Assembly: GCF_009914315.1 (NCBI RefSeq)
Contig: NZ_CP042596.1
Coordinates: 4,340,001-4,404,000 of the forward strand
Direction of reading: 5' to 3'
Source: Granulicella sp. WH15
GTDB lineage: Bacteria > Acidobacteriota > Terriglobia > Terriglobales > Acidobacteriaceae
DNA length: 64,000 nt
Part shown: positions 34,255 through 42,180 of the stretch, piece after piece
Layout of the letters: the number at the start of each line of letters is the position of its first letter
How positions within the stretch are numbered: position 1 is the first letter of the stretch
Position numbers and translations under genes: made by a program
Notes under the pieces: model-generated
Database searches by the model: none
What the model saw: the letters and a program-made list of their open reading frames with translations, nothing else
Told to the model about the DNA's origin: nothing

Positions 34255-35304
34255 ATGAGAAGAGTCAAAACCAATACACTTGGAAAACTTCTGCTACCGC
34301 TCGTCTTCTTGATCTCTCCTATGACATGGGGACGGGCGGAAAGCTCCGCAGCACTGCATGAGCGTCTGCACAGGGTTGCCCAGGGCAATGTCCTGGATGA
34401 TGCCTCCCTGCAACCATGGCATCTCAAGATGACTGTGCAGCTCTATGATTCCAAGGGTTCGCCAAGCGAGAGTGGCACTCTCGAAGAGTGGTGGGGCGGC
34501 GCGCAAAAAGATCGCCAGATCTTCACGACCCCCTCCTACACTGCAACCATCGTGCATAACGAACACGGTCTCTTTCTTAGTACCGGTGCGAGCTTACCTC
34601 CCGCTCTCCTGGAGCAGTTGCGAAAGCAAGTTGTGCACCCAATGCCGTCCGACCATGAGGTCGATCAGAGCACGCCGGATCTGCACCACCTCCCCCTGGG
34701 AGGGGTCGATCTGGACTGCGTGATGTTGACCCAGACGATCAAAGGGGTTGCCTTCGCTCCTCTCGGCCTGTTTCCGACCTACTGCATGAGCCGTGGCGAA
34801 GATACTCTGCGGGTCAGCTATGAGTTTGGCAACCAACTGACCTTGCGGGTCAGAACGGGAGCCTTTCAATCCCGGCACGTTCCGCTCGATACCTCCATTC
34901 AGATTGCGGGCGTCCAGGCCGCAAGCGCACACATTGACAAGCTTGAGTCAGTACCCGAACAATCGGTGAACTCCGATGTCATCGACGGGTTGACCTCCGT
35001 GAATGGAGCCACGGCAGAGGTAGATACGGCTGTGATGGCGGGACATGTCCTTCATAAAGTCGCGCCGATTTACCCTGATAGGGCAAGGAAGGGACATATC
35101 TCGGGCACAGTGCTACTCCATGTGATTATTGGTACCGACGGTCATGTGCATGATTTGAGTGTTATCAGCGCACCCGATCCGGAGCTGGCGATTGCAGCCA
35201 TTGCCGCTGTCCGTCAGTGGACCTATACACCCTATATCAACAACGGGGAACCAGCGTCAGTGGACACCAAGGTCACAGTTAATTTCAACTTTGCGCCGCG
35301 TTAG
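34255..35304 (+). CDS. TonB C-terminal domain protein (energy transducer-like), possible insertion
   Basis: A 349-aa protein with an N-terminal hydrophobic signal/anchor (LGKLLLPLVFLISPMTWG) and, at residues about 265-345, a TonB C-terminal domain: HKVAPIYPDRARKGHISGTV, then VIIGTDGHVHDLSVISAPDP and AIAAVRQWTYTPYINNGEPA. The middle is acidobacterial and not recognised. There is no Pro-rich spacer, so it may be a secreted TonB-like protein and not the classical transducer. The ATG at 34255 has AGGAAC upstream; another at 34237 overlaps apt. The gene is visibly less G+C-rich than its neighbours, and it is exactly bracketed by a 27-bp direct repeat. Confidence 0.8.
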   Translation: MRRVKTNTLGKLLLPLVFLISPMTWGRAESSAALHERLHRVAQGNVLDDASLQPWHLKMTVQLYDSKGSPSESGTLEEWWGGAQKDRQIFTTPSYTATIVHNEHGLFLSTGASLPPALLEQLRKQVVHPMPSDHEVDQSTPDLHHLPLGGVDLDCVMLTQTIKGVAFAPLGLFPTYCMSRGEDTLRVSYEFGNQLTLRVRTGAFQSRHVPLDTSIQIAGVQAASAHIDKLESVPEQSVNSDVIDGLTSVNGATAEVDTAVMAGHVLHKVAPIYPDRARKGHISGTVLLHVIIGTDGHVHDLSVISAPDPELAIAAIAAVRQWTYTPYINNGEPASVDTKVTVNFNFAPR

Positions 35305-35320
35305 ATTTCTGCAGTACCGC

Positions 35321-35347
35321 AGCCTGCTGCATTACGATGAGTAGGAA
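35321..35347 (+). repeat. 27-bp direct repeat, copy 2
   Basis: An exact copy of the apt 3' end, without any apt gene in front of it, 17 bp after the stop of the TonB-domain gene. The distance between copies is exactly 1,100 bp. Confidence 0.92.
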
Positions 35348-35459
35348 GTAGTTTTCCGGCTCTGAATTCATCAGACCATCACACAGATCCTTATGCTCGC
35401 CATGAGCATGAATGCAGGCGCGTTCGTCTTTTGAAGCACCAACAAAACAGGAGAGACCT

Positions 35460-36512
35460 ATGATTCAGTCCGTGGGATACGCAGCTAAAAGTGTAGCTGC
35501 ATCGCTTGAGCGATTCGAGTTTGAACGGCGCGACGTGCGGCCGGATGATGTCGTGGTCGAGATTGCCTACTCGGGCATCTGCCACTCGGATATCCATCAG
35601 GTGCGCGACGAGTGGGGCGGGGCCATCTTCCCGATGGTGCCGGGACACGAGATCGTCGGCTATGTAACGGCGGTTGGCTCCGCAGTGACCAAGTTCAAGG
35701 TAGGCGACCTGGCCGGTGTGGGCGTCATGGTCGATTCGTGCAAGGTCTGCTCGAACTGCGAGGCCGATGAGGAAGCCTACTGCGAGAAGGGCTTCGTGGG
35801 CACGTACAACAGCAAGGACTACGAGGGCGTGCTGACGCGGGGCGGCTACTCGAACAACATCGTGGTCGCCGAGCGGTACGTTCACACCATCTCGAAGAAG
35901 CTGGAGCCGAAGCTGGCGGCGGTGGCTCCGCTGCTGTGCGCGGGCATTACCACCTACAGCCCGCTGCGCCACTGGAAAATCGGCCCGGGCAAGAAGGTCG
36001 GGATCGTCGGCTTGGGCGGACTGGGGCACATGGGGCTGAAGTTCGCGCACTCGTTCGGCGCGCATGTGGTGCTGTTCACCACCTCCGCGGGCAAGGAAGC
36101 CGATGCGTTGCGGCTGGGCGCGGACGAGGTCGTGATCTCGAAGGATGCCGAGGCGATGGCCAAGTACAAGGGCAGCCTCGACTTCATTCTGGACTGTGTC
36201 TCGGCTCCGCACGACATCAACCTGTACCTGAGCCTGCTGCGACTGGACGGTACGGTGTGCCTGGTGGGCCTGCCGGAGACGCCGATGGAGGTGGCCTCGT
36301 TCTCGACGGTGGTGAACCGGCGCAGCCTGGCCGGGTCGATGATCGGCGGCATGAAAGAGACGCAGGAGATGCTGGACTACTGCGCGGAAAACGATATCGT
36401 CTCGGAGATTGAGCTGACGACGGTGGGCGAGCTTGATACGGCTTACGACCGCGTGGTGAAGAGCGATGTGAAGTATCGCTTCGTGATCGATATGAAGTCG
36501 CTGAACGCTTAG
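35460..36512 (+). CDS. zinc-dependent NAD(P) alcohol dehydrogenase (cinnamyl-alcohol dehydrogenase type)
   Basis: A 350-aa medium-chain dehydrogenase. Catalytic zinc ligands are in YSGICHSDIHQ and PMVPGHEIVG; the structural zinc cysteines are in DSCKVCSNCEADEEAYC; the NADP fold is VGIVGLGGLGHMGLKFA. The AGITTYSPLRHWKIGPG segment is diagnostic for the YahK/CAD group, which reduce a range of aldehydes. ATG with AGGAGAG upstream. A strong terminator follows. Substrate not defined. Confidence 0.93.
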   Translation: MIQSVGYAAKSVAASLERFEFERRDVRPDDVVVEIAYSGICHSDIHQVRDEWGGAIFPMVPGHEIVGYVTAVGSAVTKFKVGDLAGVGVMVDSCKVCSNCEADEEAYCEKGFVGTYNSKDYEGVLTRGGYSNNIVVAERYVHTISKKLEPKLAAVAPLLCAGITTYSPLRHWKIGPGKKVGIVGLGGLGHMGLKFAHSFGAHVVLFTTSAGKEADALRLGADEVVISKDAEAMAKYKGSLDFILDCVSAPHDINLYLSLLRLDGTVCLVGLPETPMEVASFSTVVNRRSLAGSMIGGMKETQEMLDYCAENDIVSEIELTTVGELDTAYDRVVKSDVKYRFVIDMKSLNA

Positions 36513-36528
36513 TACTGCCAACGAGAAC

Positions 36529-36569
36529 GGCGCGTGCCCTGCTGATCGGGGCACGCGCCCTTTTTATTT
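36529..36569 (+). terminator. intrinsic terminator after the alcohol dehydrogenase
   Basis: GGCGCGTGCCC (36529-36539) and GGGCACGCGCC (36549-36559) form a perfect 11-bp stem with a 9-nt loop and a TTTTT tract. The TAA of the convergent 89-aa gene lies in the T-tract. It is the only convergent gap of any size here that has a classical terminator in place of a repeat. Confidence 0.88.
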
Positions 36570-36833
36570 GCGAGGCTCTTCGGTGATGAGGAGGCTGTCG
36601 GCGGCGGCAAGGTAGCCTTTGCGACGGAACCAGTCCTCCATGGCCGCCTGGAGCGTTACGAGAGGGATGCGGTGGCCCGCCTCCATCAGTCCGTCGGCCA
36701 GGGGCAGGGTGTCGTCGAAGATGGCGTCGTTGGTGAAGTTGCGCATGGCGAAGCTGTCGATCCACCTGATCGGGCAGGGCTCGGCAAAGCCATTGGGGTG
36801 GATGCGGTCGATGTGGAGGAGACGGGCGAACAT
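36564..36833 (-). CDS. hypothetical protein (89 aa)
   Basis: An 89-aa protein, not recognised. It contains RIHPNGFAEPCPIRWIDSFA and PLADGLMEAGHRIPLVTLQ, followed by an amphipathic MEDWFRRKGYLAAADSLLI helix. It lies 12 bp after nothing and before the lactonase stop side on the same strand (gap to the lactonase gene 12 bases), so it is likely the third gene of a transcript with the lactonase and the 153-aa gene. Confidence 0.55.
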   Translation of the reverse strand: MFARLLHIDRIHPNGFAEPCPIRWIDSFAMRNFTNDAIFDDTLPLADGLMEAGHRIPLVTLQAAMEDWFRRKGYLAAADSLLITEEPRK

Positions 36834-36845
36834 GAGTGCCCCGCT

Positions 36846-38069
36846 TTAGGCGAAGAGCGTGAACATCGGCGACTCGACGGCCAGCGTCTGGACCGGGCCG
36901 GTGAGCAGGCCGGTGCCCTCGTTGCGGGCGAAGACTGTGACTGACGACGAGTTCTGGTTGCCGCAGAGCAGCCAGCGGCCCGTGGGGTCGAGCGTGAAGT
37001 GCCGGGGAATGTGGCCGCCGCAGGGGATGCGCTGCTTCAGCGTCAGGGCGCCGCTCTCCGGGTCGATGGCGAAGACGACGAGCGAGTCCTCGCCGCGGTT
37101 GCTGGCGTAAAGGAAGTAGCCGTTGGCCGAGATGGCGATCTCCGCCGCCGTGTTGGTGGGGCCGTGGTAGTCGGGTTCGACTGTGCGGACCGTGTGGTCG
37201 GTGTAGGTCAGCAGGGCCTCGGGCGCGTGGCCGTGGGTCGCGATCCAGAGGTACTGGTCGATGCTGGAGTCGATCTCGGTGATGCCGTAGACCCAGCGCC
37301 CGTTGGGGTGGAAGGCCACGTGGCGCGGGCCGGAGCCGGGGCGATGGTTGCCGGAGAGGTGCGGCTCACCCAGGCGGGCGTCGGGCTCGAGCGCGAAGGT
37401 GACGATCTGGTCGTTGCCCAGGTCGTTGACGATGAGGAAGCGGTTATCGGGCGAGATCGTCGTCGAATGCGGGTGCGGCGCGTCCTGCCGGGCGGTGACG
37501 GGGCCTTGCTGGCCGAAGGCGGCGGCGTGGAAGTCGATGTGCTCGACCGGGCCGGAGAGGGTGCCGTCGGGCTGGATGCGGTAGCTGCTGATGCCGCTGC
37601 CGTAGAAGTTAGCCACGTAGGCCGCGCTGCCGGTGACGTCGACCGAGATGTAGCAGGCTCCGGCGAAGCCCGAGGGGACCTTGCCCACGGAGCTAAGCGC
37701 GCCGGTGGCGGCATCGACGGCGAAGGTGGTGACGGTGGCGGTCTCGTCCTTGCCCTCGTTGGTGACGTAGAGGAAGCGGCGGCCGTTACGCAGAGGACCG
37801 AGCGCGAAGAAGGCCGGGCGGAAGGTCGTGGCGGCCAGAATCGGCTGCGTCAGTTGGCCGGTGACGGTGTCGAAGCGGCAGGCGTAGATGCCTTTGCCGG
37901 GACCGGCGGCGGTGTCCGAGCCGATGTAGACCCAGGGCTGCGGAGGAGGAGCCTGCTTCTTCTCGCGGCGGTGGAAGAACTTGGGAGTAGCCAAGAAATC
38001 TTGCGCCTCGGCCCGGAGGCCGAGGGCAATGGCCGGAAGCAGGCCAAGGAGACGGCGGCGCGTAATCAC
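36846..38069 (-). CDS. lactonase-family beta-propeller protein (6-phosphogluconolactonase-like), exported
   Basis: A 407-aa seven-bladed propeller of the Lactonase (PF10282) family. WVYIGSDTAAGPGKGIYACRF is blade 1, then YVTNEGKDE, YVANFYGSGISSY, DAPHPHSTTISPDN (HPHS motif), NDLGNDQIVTF, GPRHVAFHPNGRWVYGITE and GGHIPRHFTLDPTGRWLLCGNQNS. Cytosolic Pgl makes phosphogluconate; this one has a basic ITRRRLLGLLPAIALG signal (possibly Tat), so it acts outside the cytosol and its substrate is open. Start is GTG in a GTGA overlap with the stop of the upstream gene. Confidence 0.87.
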   Translation of the reverse strand: MITRRRLLGLLPAIALGLRAEAQDFLATPKFFHRREKKQAPPPQPWVYIGSDTAAGPGKGIYACRFDTVTGQLTQPILAATTFRPAFFALGPLRNGRRFLYVTNEGKDETATVTTFAVDAATGALSSVGKVPSGFAGACYISVDVTGSAAYVANFYGSGISSYRIQPDGTLSGPVEHIDFHAAAFGQQGPVTARQDAPHPHSTTISPDNRFLIVNDLGNDQIVTFALEPDARLGEPHLSGNHRPGSGPRHVAFHPNGRWVYGITEIDSSIDQYLWIATHGHAPEALLTYTDHTVRTVEPDYHGPTNTAAEIAISANGYFLYASNRGEDSLVVFAIDPESGALTLKQRIPCGGHIPRHFTLDPTGRWLLCGNQNSSSVTVFARNEGTGLLTGPVQTLAVESPMFTLFA

Positions 38070-38527
38070 GATCGGCGCGGGGTCTCGGGCAGCTCGAAGG
38101 TGGCGGGGTCGCCGGGCCGCACGCCCAGGTAGCGATCGGTCGTGACGTCATCGCTGATGACCGGAAGCGAGGGCAGGAAGTCGGTGCGGCCCGCCTCGGC
38201 GACGACTGCGTTGGCGTGCTCGAGCACCTCGTCGACGGTCATGGTGTACATCTCGCGGCCGTTGTCGTAGCCGGACTCGATGGCGGCCTTCAGGTAGCGG
38301 CCCGCGGTCTGGGCAGCCAGGTAATCCGTGATGACCTTGCCGGTGCGGCGCTTCTGCTCCACCCATGCGAGGTTGGGCATGGCGATCCAGACGGGGCGGC
38401 CGTCGACGGCGAAGCGGATATCGGTCGCGTCGGCGTGGCGCGTCGCGATGGCGACGACGGTGCCCTTCCAGGTGCAGTGGAGGGCCTGTCCAGTCCAGCG
38501 GTCGGTTACCGTGAAGTCTTCATACAT
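38066..38527 (-). CDS. hypothetical protein (153 aa)
   Basis: A 153-aa soluble protein, not recognised as a named family. Regular strands and helices: FTVTDRWTGQALHCTWKGTV, IRFAVDGRPVWIAMP, and TMTVDEVLEHANAVVAEAGR, with LPSLPVISDDVTTDRYLGV near the end. Its stop overlaps the GTG of the lactonase gene as GTGA, so the pair is translationally coupled and may work together. Confidence 0.6.
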   Translation of the reverse strand: MYEDFTVTDRWTGQALHCTWKGTVVAIATRHADATDIRFAVDGRPVWIAMPNLAWVEQKRRTGKVITDYLAAQTAGRYLKAAIESGYDNGREMYTMTVDEVLEHANAVVAEAGRTDFLPSLPVISDDVTTDRYLGVRPGDPATFELPETPRRS

Positions 38528-38639
38528 GGAATTAGCTTAGTTCAGGGGCGATGGCGGAGCAAGTGAATAGGATCAGGCGAATGTGCCCCGTCCGCGAAAT
38601 TGGTAGGTGCGGGCTTCGAGCTTCTGCTACACTCGCGGC

Positions 38640-39026
38640 GTGAGGCGTCTCCTCTCCATCCTGCTCGTGGTCCTGTTCGGCCTTCCGCTGATCACGCCCC
38701 TGTTCGCGCTGAACGCGGGGATGAACTCGGGGCTGGCAGCGTGCTGCCGCCGGGGCGGGATGCATCACTGCGAGCTGACCATGGAGCAGCTCTCCGAGAT
38801 GAGCCAGGAGACGCACCTGATCGCGCATCGCAACTGCTGCCCCGCCTTCCCCAAGGCGGTAAGCCCGGCGCAGCAGCACCACGATCTCTCGTTCGACACC
38901 TCTGCCCTGCTCTTCGGCGAGGTGGTCTCACACCCCGCGGTACACCCGCAGACCGAGGCCAAGGCGCGCGTCGCCGAGGACCGGGCGCGGCAGAAGCGCG
39001 GACCTCCGGCAGTCGTCCTCTCCTAA
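38640..39026 (+). CDS. His/Cys-rich exported small protein
   Basis: A 128-aa protein with a GTG start and a signal peptide (LLSILLVVLFGLPLITPLFA). The mature part has metal-binding-looking clusters: AACCRRGGMHHCELTM, HRNCCPAF and QQHHD. I do not recognise the family. It lies 126 bp upstream of a TonB-dependent receptor gene on the same strand, so a role in metal handling connected with that receptor is possible but is inference. The start could also be an upstream ATG at 38607, which would put nine residues before the signal. Confidence 0.6.
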   Translation: MRRLLSILLVVLFGLPLITPLFALNAGMNSGLAACCRRGGMHHCELTMEQLSEMSQETHLIAHRNCCPAFPKAVSPAQQHHDLSFDTSALLFGEVVSHPAVHPQTEAKARVAEDRARQKRGPPAVVLS

Positions 39027-39152
39027 GCACCGCTCTCATTTCCAGCAACTCCGAAGAGCACCGTCGCGGTTCAGCCCGAGCCTTGGGATTCGTGTCTCAG
39101 GCTTCGTGTCTCTGCACCCCGCGACCACCGAAGAGTCCGTTAGGAGGACCCC

Positions 39153-42044
39153 TTGCATCGTCTGCTTGCTGCACTCCTGTTTTTGTTTGCTTTACCCTGT
39201 CTATCCGCTCAGGAAACCATCAACAACGCCTCGCTGAGCGGGCGCGTTACCGACACCTCCGGGGCCGTCGTGCGCCATGCCAGCGTCACCGCCCGCGAGA
39301 TCGAAACCAACACCTCCGCCACCACGACCAGCGATGCGGCGGGGCGCTTTCGCTTCCCTTACCTGCGCGTGGGACGGTACGAGGTCGTCGTGCAGGAGGC
39401 TGGTTTCTCCGATGCAAAACGCACGCTGAACCTGACCATCGGCGCGGCCTTTGAGCTGCCGGTAGAGCTGACCGTGGGGAGCGCGACGCAGGCCGTCAAC
39501 GTCGATGCCGAAGGCCCGCTGCTCGAAGCCGACCGCAGCCAGGTGGCGGGGACAATCTCGCAGACCGAGGTGGCGAACCTGCCCTTCAACGGGCGCAACT
39601 TTCTCGACCTGGCACTGCTGGTGCCGGGGGTATCACCGACCAACACGGCGGCCAACCAGCTCTTTGCCGAGACCTCGGCGGTGGGCGGGCAGGGCATCTC
39701 GGTGAGCAGCCAGAGGAACTTCTCCAACAGCTTCATCGTCGATGGGCTTTCGGCCAACGACGATGCGGCCGGGCTGGTCCAAACCTCGTTCGGGCTGGAC
39801 GTGATCCGCGAGATGCAGGTGGTGACCAGCGGCGGGCAGGCCGAGTTCGGGCGGGCGCTGGGCGGGTACATCAACTTCGTCTCGAAGAGCGGCACCAACG
39901 CGCTGCACGGCGATGCCTACGGCTACCTGCGCAACCAGCGGCTGAACGCGGCTAATGCACTCTCGGGCACCAACCTGCCGTTGACGCAGGCGCAGTACGG
40001 CGCGTCGCTGGGCGGGCCAATCGTCAAGGATCGTACGTTCTACTTCGGCAACTTCGAGCAGCGGCAGTTGAACCAGAACGGCGTCATCACAATCACGGCA
40101 GCCAATGCGGATGCGATCAACACGGCGCTGAAGTCTGCTGGATATCCGGGGCAAAGCCTTGCCATCAGCAGCGCCACGCCGACGACGCTCTATCCCAACC
40201 CGGTTCGGTCGAGTAACTTCTTCGCCAAGCTGGACCACAAGGTGAACGACCGCGATCAACTGAGCGTGCGCTACAGCCTGTACCACGTCAGCAGCACCAA
40301 CTCGCGCGGCGCGGGCGGGATCAACTACACCAGCGCCGCCGCGGGGCTTGAGGATCTCGACCAGACCGTGGCCGTGAGCAACATCGACATGCTGACGCCG
40401 CGCACGGTGAACGAGACGCGCGGGCAGTTCACCAACAGCAACCTGCGCGCTCCGGTGAACGATCCGGTGGGACCGGCGGTGAGCATCTCCGGCGTGGCCG
40501 CGTTCGGCACGCTCTCCGGCTCGCCGACGGCGCGGTACGACCGGCTGTACGAGGTGGTCGACAACCTCTCGCACCAGGCCGGGGCGCACGCGCTGCGCGT
40601 GGGCGCGGACTTCCTCTTCAACGATCTGACGATCACGTATCCGCAGTCGATTCGCGGCAGCTATGCGTTCTCCTCGCTGGCCAACTTCCAGAAAGGGACG
40701 TACAGCACCTTCACGCAGTCGTTCGGCAACTACGTGGTGCCGCAGACGAATCCGAACATCGGCTTCTACGCGCAGGACGAGTGGAAGGTCAGCTCGGCGC
40801 TGACGCTGAACGTGGGCGTGCGCTACGATCTTCAGTTCCTGAAGAGCCTTTACATGGACAGCAACAACGTCTCGCCGCGTGTGGGCTTCGCGTGGTCGCC
40901 GTTCAGGAAGAGCGGCACCGTGGTGCGCGGCAGCTATGGGCTGTTCTACGACCGCATCCCGCTGCGTGCGCTCTCCAATGCTCTTGAGAGCGACGGCAAT
41001 ACGACGGCGATCAACAGTAACACCTTCACCACCATTGCGCTCTCCTATGGGCAAGCAGGCGCACCCGCGTTCCCCAACATCGACACGGGTTATACCGCAA
41101 CGACGATCCCCGCCAACGTGCGCCTGAGCCTGAGCACGATGGACCCGCACATGCAAAATGCGTTCTCGCAGCAAGTGAGCCTCGAGGTCGATCAGCAGAT
41201 GACTCCGACGAGCAACCTTGCAATCAGCTACCAGCACCTGCGCGGCGAGCACCTGCTCATCTCCGTCAACCTGAACACGCCGACCTGCTATGCGTCCGTC
41301 GATCCGATCAACCTGTGCAGGCCGAACGCCGCGTATGCGAACAACAAGCAGTACCAGTCGGCGGCGGACTCCTACTACGACGCGCTCTCGGTCTCGTACG
41401 TGCAGAGGCCGGTGCGCTGGGGCAGCTATCGCGTCTCGTATACGTGGTCGAAGGCGATTGATAACGTCAGCGAGTTCTTCTTCAGCTCGCCGGTAAACAA
41501 CTACAACCTGCGCGAGGACCGCTCGCTCTCGGACGACGACCAGCGCAATCGCGTGGTCTTCGACGCGACCGTGCATACGTCGATGGAGCACGCGACAAAC
41601 GTGGCCCAGAGGCTGCTGTATGGGTTTCAGCTCGGAGGGATATTGCAGTACTACTCGCCGCTGCCGTTCAACGTGACGACCGGCGGCAACAGTCTCCAGA
41701 CGACGGCGCTGCGGCCCTGTCTGCCGGGGTTTGTGCTGACACCCACCGCCGCCAACTCCTGCGCCAACGCGCTGCCCGGAACCATGATCGGACGCAACGC
41801 CGGTGTGGGTTTCGACAGCTTCACCATGAGCGCGCGGCTGAGCCGGACGTTTCCTTTGGGCGAACGATTCAGGCTACAAGGAATCGCCGAAGCCTTCAAT
41901 GCGTTGAACCATCGCAACGATCAGGTGCCGAATGGAACCTTCGGGACGGGGGCTTATCCATCTGCTCCTGTGTCTACGTATCGTCAGGCAACGGCAGTGG
42001 GTGATCCGCGTAACGTGCAGCTTGCTTTGCGGTTGAGCTTCTAG
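39153..42044 (+). CDS. TonB-dependent receptor, Oar-like, with carboxypeptidase-regulatory-like domain
   Basis: A 963-aa outer-membrane receptor. Signal peptide LLFLFALPCLSAQ, then a carboxypeptidase-regulatory-like Ig domain (residues about 25-105: SGRVTDTSGAVV, GRFRFPYLRVGRYEV), a plug (LPFNGRNFLDLALLVPGVSP, EMQVVTSGGQAEFGRALGGY), and a beta-barrel ending in LALRLSF, the aromatic C-terminal residue recognised by the BAM system. Oar-like receptors are numerous in Acidobacteriota and take up large or carbohydrate substrates. Start is TTG with AGGAGG 7 bases upstream, which is a better fit than any later ATG. Confidence 0.93.
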   Translation: MHRLLAALLFLFALPCLSAQETINNASLSGRVTDTSGAVVRHASVTAREIETNTSATTTSDAAGRFRFPYLRVGRYEVVVQEAGFSDAKRTLNLTIGAAFELPVELTVGSATQAVNVDAEGPLLEADRSQVAGTISQTEVANLPFNGRNFLDLALLVPGVSPTNTAANQLFAETSAVGGQGISVSSQRNFSNSFIVDGLSANDDAAGLVQTSFGLDVIREMQVVTSGGQAEFGRALGGYINFVSKSGTNALHGDAYGYLRNQRLNAANALSGTNLPLTQAQYGASLGGPIVKDRTFYFGNFEQRQLNQNGVITITAANADAINTALKSAGYPGQSLAISSATPTTLYPNPVRSSNFFAKLDHKVNDRDQLSVRYSLYHVSSTNSRGAGGINYTSAAAGLEDLDQTVAVSNIDMLTPRTVNETRGQFTNSNLRAPVNDPVGPAVSISGVAAFGTLSGSPTARYDRLYEVVDNLSHQAGAHALRVGADFLFNDLTITYPQSIRGSYAFSSLANFQKGTYSTFTQSFGNYVVPQTNPNIGFYAQDEWKVSSALTLNVGVRYDLQFLKSLYMDSNNVSPRVGFAWSPFRKSGTVVRGSYGLFYDRIPLRALSNALESDGNTTAINSNTFTTIALSYGQAGAPAFPNIDTGYTATTIPANVRLSLSTMDPHMQNAFSQQVSLEVDQQMTPTSNLAISYQHLRGEHLLISVNLNTPTCYASVDPINLCRPNAAYANNKQYQSAADSYYDALSVSYVQRPVRWGSYRVSYTWSKAIDNVSEFFFSSPVNNYNLREDRSLSDDDQRNRVVFDATVHTSMEHATNVAQRLLYGFQLGGILQYYSPLPFNVTTGGNSLQTTALRPCLPGFVLTPTAANSCANALPGTMIGRNAGVGFDSFTMSARLSRTFPLGERFRLQGIAEAFNALNHRNDQVPNGTFGTGAYPSAPVSTYRQATAVGDPRNVQLALRLSF

Positions 42045-42047
42045 CAA

Positions 42048-42110
42048 CAGCAAAAGCGCCCTCACGCCGGGCGGGCGGCACTTCGTGCGGTACTGGACGC
42101 TGCGCGTATT
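42048..42110. repeat. hairpin-core intergenic repeat
   Basis: AACAGCAAAAGCGCCCTCACG, GCAC-TTC-GTGC hairpin (42078-42088), GGTACTGGACGCTGCGCGT (slightly diverged), just after the TonB receptor. Confidence 0.87.
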
Positions 42111-42120
42111 TCTTGCCTAT

Positions 42121-42162
42121 GCATGAAGCCCATGTCTCAACTCTGAGACATGGGCTTCATGC
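42121..42162. terminator. perfect 19-bp hairpin between convergent genes
   Basis: GCATGAAGCCCATGTCTCA (42121-42139) pairs perfectly with 42144-42162 around an ACTC loop. There is no T-tract. The CCCATGTCTCA part recurs in hairpin modules at about 29480 and 62827, so it is a repeat-derived element that may act as a terminator or an mRNA 3' end stabiliser. Confidence 0.7.
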
Positions 42163-42180
42163 ACAACTCACAACACTTAC

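Noticed and set aside
39633..41591. Long minus-strand open frame (652 codons) opposite the TonB receptor
   Set aside because: Shadow frame, Arg/His/Ala-rich, no recognisable domain.
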